Assembly: GCA_035685165.1 (NCBI GenBank)
Contig: DASRBI010000009.1
Coordinates: forward strand, 1 to 64,000
Origin: DATFDN01 sp035685165
GTDB taxonomy: Bacteria > Pseudomonadota > Alphaproteobacteria > Acetobacterales > Acetobacteraceae
Length of the DNA: 64,000 nucleotides
Reading direction: 5' to 3'
Position 1 is the stretch's first letter. Each line of letters starts with the position of its first letter. Below are positions 59,451 through 64,000 of the stretch, piece after piece. Both the position numbers and the translations under genes were made by a program. The notes under the pieces were generated by a model. The model saw only the letters and a list, made by a program, of their open reading frames with translations. It was not told where the DNA came from and did no database searches.

Positions 59451-61022
59451 TTAGCCGCCGAGGGCCGGCTGCCCGGTGGGAAGCGTCTGGACCGAAACCT
59501 GCACGGTCTGGCCGCCTTCCAGGTTGACGATGAATTTCTCGTTGATGCCCTGGTACTGGATCTGCACATCGGCCTGCACATAGCCGAGGCCGGTGCGCGA
59601 GGAGGGATTGTTGCTGGTGTCACAGACCACGCTGTAGGGCAGCGAACCGTCCAGCGAGCCGAGCAGCCCTTGGCTGAGCATCGCTTGCAGGAAGCTAAGC
59701 AACGTGGCTCGGATCTGCGCGAACAAGTCGCTGTTGATAACGGCGCCGACATACTGCCCCATCCCCGCCGCGAGCGTCGCCGCGATATAGTTCGTCAGTC
59801 TCGTGTAGTTATCGCCCTGGATCGCCACCGAGGAAGAGGAGTTGTGACCGGCGCGGACACCCCAATAGGCACCGCCGGGCTGCGGCGTGCAGATAACGTC
59901 GATACCGGCGGAGAACAGCGCCGCCAGCTCCGCCGCCGAGTAGGACGTCGCCTGGCCGGTCGCGGGCGCACCCGACTTCTGGCTGCCGATCACCCCATAA
60001 AGCGGCTTGTTGAGGCTCGACTGCTCCGGAGAGAGGTTGCCGAGCCGCCCGGCGACGAAGCCCTGCGGCGAGACAAGGCGAATCTGGTTATTCACCTGGT
60101 CCGACCACCAGAGCCAGTCGCCGAACATCAGCTTGGCGGCGTAGCTGTCGAGGCCGACCTGGGCTTTGACCTGCACGGCATCGGCGATGGTGTCGCCGGC
60201 CGGTCCGGTCAGGATCATGTAGACGCCTTCCTGCAAGCCGAACTGCACCTGCGCCGTCCACTGAGTGCTGTCATCGGCATCGGCGAGTAGGCCAATGGCG
60301 CAACCCTGGCCGCGCAGCGCGTACATCCCGCTGCGGGGGATAATATCGACGCCAACCAACTGCGCGGCGGTAACGTTGGCGGCGCCATCGGTACCAGCGA
60401 CAGCGGTGCCGAGCGTGATGGAAAACGCCGCGGGGGCAACCGTGGTGCCACCGGCCGCGAGCGTGACGAGCTGCGACGGGCCGCGCTGCAGCGCGATCCC
60501 GCTGTTCACCGCGGCGGCGAGATTGGTCCAGAACGCGGCGCTGCTGCCTCCGATATTGTCGAACACCTCGGGATGCAGGCCAGGCAGCCCAATGGTGAGC
60601 TTCCAGGTGCCCGGCTTCGAGCCGGCGGAGAGGCTCGCGGCGATCTGGTTGCCGAGGCTACCCGTGTAGCGCGCGGTGAACGCCGCCGTTGTGCCGGGGA
60701 TGGTTGCCTCGGCGGCAACGTCGCTGCCGTCGGTGACGCGGACACAGCGGAAGCTCTGCGCCCCCTGCTGCACCGCGGTCGCAACCTGCGTTCCCATGTC
60801 GTATTTGCGCGGCATCAGCGCACCGAACGACACCGAGTAGTCCGACATCGTCGCCACGATCACCGGCTGGTTGACAGGTCCCCAGGTGGCGGTCCCGACG
60901 ATGCCGATGATGTTTGTCGGCACGCCGTTCAGGAGCAGAGTCTGCGGCGGGACAATTTGAACGTAGAGATCCGGTACCACGAGCGCCGTGGTATTGAGGC
61001 TGTTCTGTTGGACAATCGGCAT
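59451..61022 (-). CDS. Phage tail sheath protein
   Basis: A 523-residue sheath subunit starting MPIVQQNSLNTTALVVPDLY. Typical blocks: GIIGTATWGPVNQPV-like text (IIGIVGTATWGPVNQPVIVA), FRCVRVTDGSD, the C-terminal conserved PQGFVAGRLGN, YWGVRAGHNSSSS, RLTNYIAATLAAGMGQYVG and a DLFAQIRATLLSFLQ helix. It contracts around the tube during injection. The tube gene that should follow is deleted. Confidence 0.92.
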   Translation of the reverse strand: MPIVQQNSLNTTALVVPDLYVQIVPPQTLLLNGVPTNIIGIVGTATWGPVNQPVIVATMSDYSVSFGALMPRKYDMGTQVATAVQQGAQSFRCVRVTDGSDVAAEATIPGTTAAFTARYTGSLGNQIAASLSAGSKPGTWKLTIGLPGLHPEVFDNIGGSSAAFWTNLAAAVNSGIALQRGPSQLVTLAAGGTTVAPAAFSITLGTAVAGTDGAANVTAAQLVGVDIIPRSGMYALRGQGCAIGLLADADDSTQWTAQVQFGLQEGVYMILTGPAGDTIADAVQVKAQVGLDSYAAKLMFGDWLWWSDQVNNQIRLVSPQGFVAGRLGNLSPEQSSLNKPLYGVIGSQKSGAPATGQATSYSAAELAALFSAGIDVICTPQPGGAYWGVRAGHNSSSSVAIQGDNYTRLTNYIAATLAAGMGQYVGAVINSDLFAQIRATLLSFLQAMLSQGLLGSLDGSLPYSVVCDTSNNPSSRTGLGYVQADVQIQYQGINEKFIVNLEGGQTVQVSVQTLPTGQPALGG

Positions 61023-61089
61023 TCTGATTCTCCGGCCGGAGGATTTCCGGCCGTTCCCTAGAATTGTCGCTTTGGTTGAGGCTCGCGGG

Positions 61090-61899
61090 CTATGCGGGAA
61101 TGCTGGCGCCGGCGACGTTGAGATCACCCCAGAGCATCGCGGGCTGAAGCTCGGAAGCCAATGTCGGATACTCGGCGGAATAAACCAGATCGCGGCGATA
61201 CAGCAGCGCATCCTGCGACTGGTCGAAGATCGCCGTGCCCGCATAGACGAGGCGGGCCTGGGTGCCGTCGGGGAGTCCGAGAAACCGTGTCTGCGCGAGC
61301 GCCTGGTCGACCGCCGTCGCGGTGGCATCGCGCGCTGCCGGGGACGGCGCCCAGCAAGTGACGCGGAATCCGTGCTGCTGCCGCCGCACCTGGTTGATCG
61401 CCTGGGCGCTCGCCACCACGCGGGCATCGAGGAGCGTCGCGGACGGGACCGTCAGCGTGGCCGATGAGAGGAGCACGATAAAGCTAACCCGCGCTTGGGC
61501 GGCGAGATTGGCGGCAACCGAGGCCGGCGTGTCATTGGCCCCGGTCGGATAGGCGTAGGTCTGGCCATCGATTCGAAGCCCCGCGAGCTGGCCGGGATCC
61601 GCGGTGCCGGTGAACGAGACCGTGGCCCCCTGCACCGCAGCCGAGAGCGTCGGCCGCTGCGGCGTGGTCTCCCATTTTCTCAGATAGCGCGGCGTGACCT
61701 GTCCCGTGCCAGCGACCGGAAAGATGGTAACGTTCATCAGTCCGGCCTTGAGGTCGTTATCGAGCGCGGCAGAATTGGGCCAGCCGCGGTAAATACGACT
61801 CTCAATTCCCGTGATGGAACCCGCCGACGTGCCCTGCGGGTAGAGCGTCGCGGTAACGAGCGCGACCAGGGCGTTCTCGACGTCGGACTCGTCGGCCAT
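61090..61899 (-). CDS. Phage neck/tail-terminator-like protein
   Basis: A 269-residue protein starting MADESDVENALVALVTATLY, overlapping the upstream stop (TGATG). RIYRGWPNSAALDNDLKAGL and VNVTIFP-like text, and LSYLRKWETTPQ-like loops, resemble the mixed alpha-beta of tail terminators or neck proteins. Position before the sheath fits. No firm family call. Confidence 0.6.
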   Translation of the reverse strand: MADESDVENALVALVTATLYPQGTSAGSITGIESRIYRGWPNSAALDNDLKAGLMNVTIFPVAGTGQVTPRYLRKWETTPQRPTLSAAVQGATVSFTGTADPGQLAGLRIDGQTYAYPTGANDTPASVAANLAAQARVSFIVLLSSATLTVPSATLLDARVVASAQAINQVRRQQHGFRVTCWAPSPAARDATATAVDQALAQTRFLGLPDGTQARLVYAGTAIFDQSQDALLYRRDLVYSAEYPTLASELQPAMLWGDLNVAGASIPA

Positions 61900-62543
61900 C
61901 AGTTGACTGCCTGCTTCACCATCAGCCGCCAACCGAGCTGCGATTTCTCCGCGGCGGCGACGACCGCCGAGCGGCCGAGGTCATCGCTGAGCAGATCAGA
62001 CGGCAGGAAAGTCACGCTCGGGATATCGGGCAGCATGACGCTCCAGTACGGCACGCTGGCATCGGTCGGCAGGTCGGCGGAGGGCATACCCGAGCCGGAG
62101 GCCCCGGTGATGCAGGCCGGCCAGCCGGTCGCGAGCGGCGTGGTAGTGGAAGCCGTCACGCCGCCATAGGCATTGCCGCCGGTACTCGGCGGCGCGCTCG
62201 GACGGCTGAAGGAGACGATGCGGCTCGTGCGCGCGCACAGCACCGGCTGCAACGGCTCCTGCGACAAGATGAACCAGATCGCGTCGCCCTGAACGATGTA
62301 GTCGCCCGGGTGCGTGTAGGCATTGTCGAACAGCCCGTGCGCCAAGACTTCGCCATAAGCAAGCGGACGGTTCATCCGGCCGTGGACGCCCGTAAACAGT
62401 GCCGGAAGGCGAAGATAGCGGTTGCCCGCCGCAAGCGGTTCGAACGGCCCGGACGGGCGGTACGCGTCCGCCCAGCCGCCCGCCGCCCGCGCGGCGATAT
62501 TCCCCGCCCAGGCGACACGGTCCTTGAGGTGTGCCTGGCGCAT
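61899..62543 (-). CDS. Phage virion hypothetical protein (neck region)
   Basis: A 214-residue protein starting MRQAHLKDRVAWAGNIAARA, coupled on both sides by one-base stop-start overlaps. It contains RPSGPFEPLAAGNRYLRLPA and a Gly/Ala/Ser-rich loop (PSTGGNAYGGVTASTTTPLA). I do not recognise it. The conserved position between connector and neck genes suggests a head-tail joining role. Confidence 0.6.
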   Translation of the reverse strand: MRQAHLKDRVAWAGNIAARAAGGWADAYRPSGPFEPLAAGNRYLRLPALFTGVHGRMNRPLAYGEVLAHGLFDNAYTHPGDYIVQGDAIWFILSQEPLQPVLCARTSRIVSFSRPSAPPSTGGNAYGGVTASTTTPLATGWPACITGASGSGMPSADLPTDASVPYWSVMLPDIPSVTFLPSDLLSDDLGRSAVVAAAEKSQLGWRLMVKQAVN

Positions 62544-62917
62544 CAGACCACCAGCGTCACGCCGCCATCGCGCAGAGCAGGACCGGGCGGCAGGCCGAAG
62601 AACGCGCACAGTCGCCGGCGCCAGGAGTCGAACAAAGACAAGCGATCGTCGATCTCGGTCTTGTTGCGGGTCCAGACTGCCGCCTGCTCGGTATCGAGAT
62701 TGTCGCTGGCGCGGACGATCGCCAGTTCAAGATTGGCAAGCTGCTGGAGATAGCCGCGCACCACCGTCTCCTCGTCGGGCGAGAGATTGTTGAGGCGGAA
62801 TTCCATCAGGCCGTACACCTGATAGAAGCGCCAGTTCTGAAAGCCCGCGTCGCCGTCGCCATAGGCGGGATACCCGCAATAGCGACGGATCGCGGTCTTT
62901 TCGGCTGAAGTGAACAC
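62543..62917 (-). CDS. Phage head-tail connector-like protein
   Basis: A 124-residue helical protein starting MFTSAEKTAIRRYCGYPAYG. It contains FYQVYGLMEFRLNNLSPDEE and a C-terminal WRRRLCAFFGLPPGPALRDG. Small helical proteins directly after the major capsid gene are usually head-completion or connector proteins. It lies seven bases after the capsid gene and overlaps the next. Confidence 0.62.
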   Translation of the reverse strand: MFTSAEKTAIRRYCGYPAYGDGDAGFQNWRFYQVYGLMEFRLNNLSPDEETVVRGYLQQLANLELAIVRASDNLDTEQAAVWTRNKTEIDDRLSLFDSWRRRLCAFFGLPPGPALRDGGVTLVV

Positions 62918-62924
62918 CCGAGGG

Positions 62925-64000
62925 TTAGCCGATGTGCTCGATCATCACCGCGCGCTTGAACACGGCGCTGGTAGAGGTCGGGACGGTGGAGGGGTTGGTG
63001 GTGATATCCGACGGCGCGCAGAACCCACCGATCCAGTACCAGGATTGCGCGATGATCTGCTGCAGGCGGTCCAGCGGCTCACGCGTCACCATCGCGATAC
63101 CGTCGACAATGCTGACGATTGAATCCTTGGGCGCGACGTCTTCTGCCGCCATCCCGGCGTAGTCGCCTTCTATCAGCGCGCCCTGCCCGCAGACGATCGG
63201 CCGCCGTACGTTGAGCGTGGTCAGCACCGGGTGCTGCTGCACATAGGCTTCGGTCGTCGGCACGAAGCGCAGACCGAGGAACTGGTTGACCATTCCCTGA
63301 CGGAACACCTGATTGGCCGAAGTCGCGCCCTGAAACAGCTGCTTGAAGTCAGGATCCGCGAATAGCTGCCGCGCGGAGACCGGGTCGAGATAGCAGTTAT
63401 AGGCGCCATCGATCTCCGGGACCGCGTTCAGCCGCAGCTTCGCTACCGCATCCAGCAGGTTTCCCATCGTCAACGTGTCGGTAGCGAGGAGCTGGCTGGT
63501 GTTGGTGCGTCCCGACGGGCGCACGATCATGGAGGCGTTCGAGGCCATCACGGTGTTACCGGTCGTGCCGTCGGCGACCGACACATTGGTGGAGAAGGTA
63601 AGCTCGCCCGAAGCGCCGCCCGGCGTCGATGAGCTCGAACTGGCATCGACATTCACGCCAACCAGCGTGTAAGTATTCGCGCCGACCGTGACGGACAGAG
63701 GATTCGACGGGCTGACGGCCTGCTGGACGCCATTGACGAACACGGTGGTGAACCCGCGCACATCATCGACCGTGATCGTGGGACCGGCGCTCTGTAGCTG
63801 CTGCGTGACCCGCGTGTTGCCGCTGAAGTAGGCGGCGAACAGCGCGTTGCGCGCTAGATCGTCGAGCGAGCGCGCAGCCTGCTCGCCGTTGATGTAGGCG
63901 TTCTGTAAGAACAGCCGGGCAATCGCGACCCTGCTGGTGACCATGTTGAGGTCGCATGTTGCCGCGTAATGGTTGATCGACAGCGTGTATTGCTCGACCG
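62925..64000 (-). CDS. Phage major capsid protein (5' end beyond window)
   Basis: The frame is open to the right edge. Upstream of the internal ATG at 63944 it continues in frame (QYTLSINHYAATCDLN), so the protein is truncated by the window. Visible: NALFAAYFSGNTRVTQQ, an inserted beta region (GGASGELTFSTNVSVADG), LLDAVAKLRLNAVPEID, QFLGLRFVPTTEAYVQ and GQGALIEGDYAGM. This is a HK97-type major capsid/coat pattern. At least 358 residues are present. Confidence 0.75.
   Translation of the reverse strand, partial: VEQYTLSINHYAATCDLNMVTSRVAIARLFLQNAYINGEQAARSLDDLARNALFAAYFSGNTRVTQQLQSAGPTITVDDVRGFTTVFVNGVQQAVSPSNPLSVTVGANTYTLVGVNVDASSSSSTPGGASGELTFSTNVSVADGTTGNTVMASNASMIVRPSGRTNTSQLLATDTLTMGNLLDAVAKLRLNAVPEIDGAYNCYLDPVSARQLFADPDFKQLFQGATSANQVFRQGMVNQFLGLRFVPTTEAYVQQHPVLTTLNVRRPIVCGQGALIEGDYAGMAAEDVAPKDSIVSIVDGIAMVTREPLDRLQQIIAQSWYWIGGFCAPSDITTNPSTVPTSTSAVFKRAVMIEHIG

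Larger units (their letters stand above)
51047..64000 (-). mobile_element. Decayed contractile-tail (myovirus-type) prophage, left part
   Basis: All structural genes from the capsid at the right edge to the holin-like gene read leftwards in canonical order: capsid, neck, sheath, tube, baseplate J, tail protein, fibres, lysis-type proteins. The tube-to-J interval is deleted. No integrase, attachment site, portal or terminase is in the window; those may lie to the right. The left end is placed at the holin-like gene by content only. Confidence 0.8.

Noticed and set aside
1..64000. CRISPR array or diversity-generating element
   Set aside because: No regularly spaced direct repeats, Cas genes or reverse transcriptase are visible in the window.

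Overview
The window is GC-rich (around 70%), densely packed and read on both strands. Gene content (RpoH with its own promoter, an MlaC/HpnM-type lipid carrier, PCu(A)C copper chaperone, Cox11, many GTG starts, ATGA/TGATG overlaps) points to an alphaproteobacterium, most likely Rhodospirillales/Acetobacteraceae. The taxon is an inference from protein style; there is no rRNA in the window.

0-10 kb: a long minus-strand operon runs epmB, efp, an inositol-monophosphatase gene, a secreted OmpA-like protein, a MotA/ExbB-like channel and a MotB/OmpA-like partner. epmA diverges from epmB, so EF-P and both enzymes of its beta-lysylation sit together. A two-component pair and a periplasmic copper chaperone follow.

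10-25 kb: a PEP-CTERM secreted protein with a C39-like Cys/His pattern, kynureninase, a DUF1328 peptide, topA, dprA, prs, a double-hotdog hydratase, an MlaC-like protein, a prolyl-4-hydroxylase-like oxygenase, an SDR, a pirin, tRNA-Glu(CTC), an RluA-family pseudouridine synthase and rpoH. rpoH has a near-consensus sigma-70 promoter and a structured leader.

25-45 kb: an MFS transporter with a pseudokinase-like membrane protein; an SDR-amidase-MoaD/ThiS-like operon; a glycosyltransferase pseudogene; two tandem paralogous Tat-exported solute-binding proteins without transporter partners; an ABC-2 exporter with a fumarase/PcaB-family lyase; a Cox11-cytochrome c fusion; the pyrD-HAD-macro operon; and a small regulatory locus around a DUF899 protein.

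45-51 kb: small proteins of unknown function (one preceded by an intrinsic terminator placed just upstream of its ribosome binding site), an XRE/S24 repressor, glutathionyl-hydroquinone reductase, aldo/keto reductase, a TPR glycosyltransferase and a frameshifted relative of glycan-enzyme accessory domains.

51-64 kb: a contractile-tail (myovirus-type) prophage remnant read leftwards: capsid (cut by the right edge), neck proteins, sheath, then an abrupt join of the first codons of a tail-tube gene to the last ~85-90 codons of a baseplate J gene, then tail protein, Gly-rich fibre, adaptor, and three further fibres. The tube, tape measure and most of the baseplate are missing, so this is a decayed element. 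Two families of short dispersed palindromic repeats punctuate the gaps throughout.
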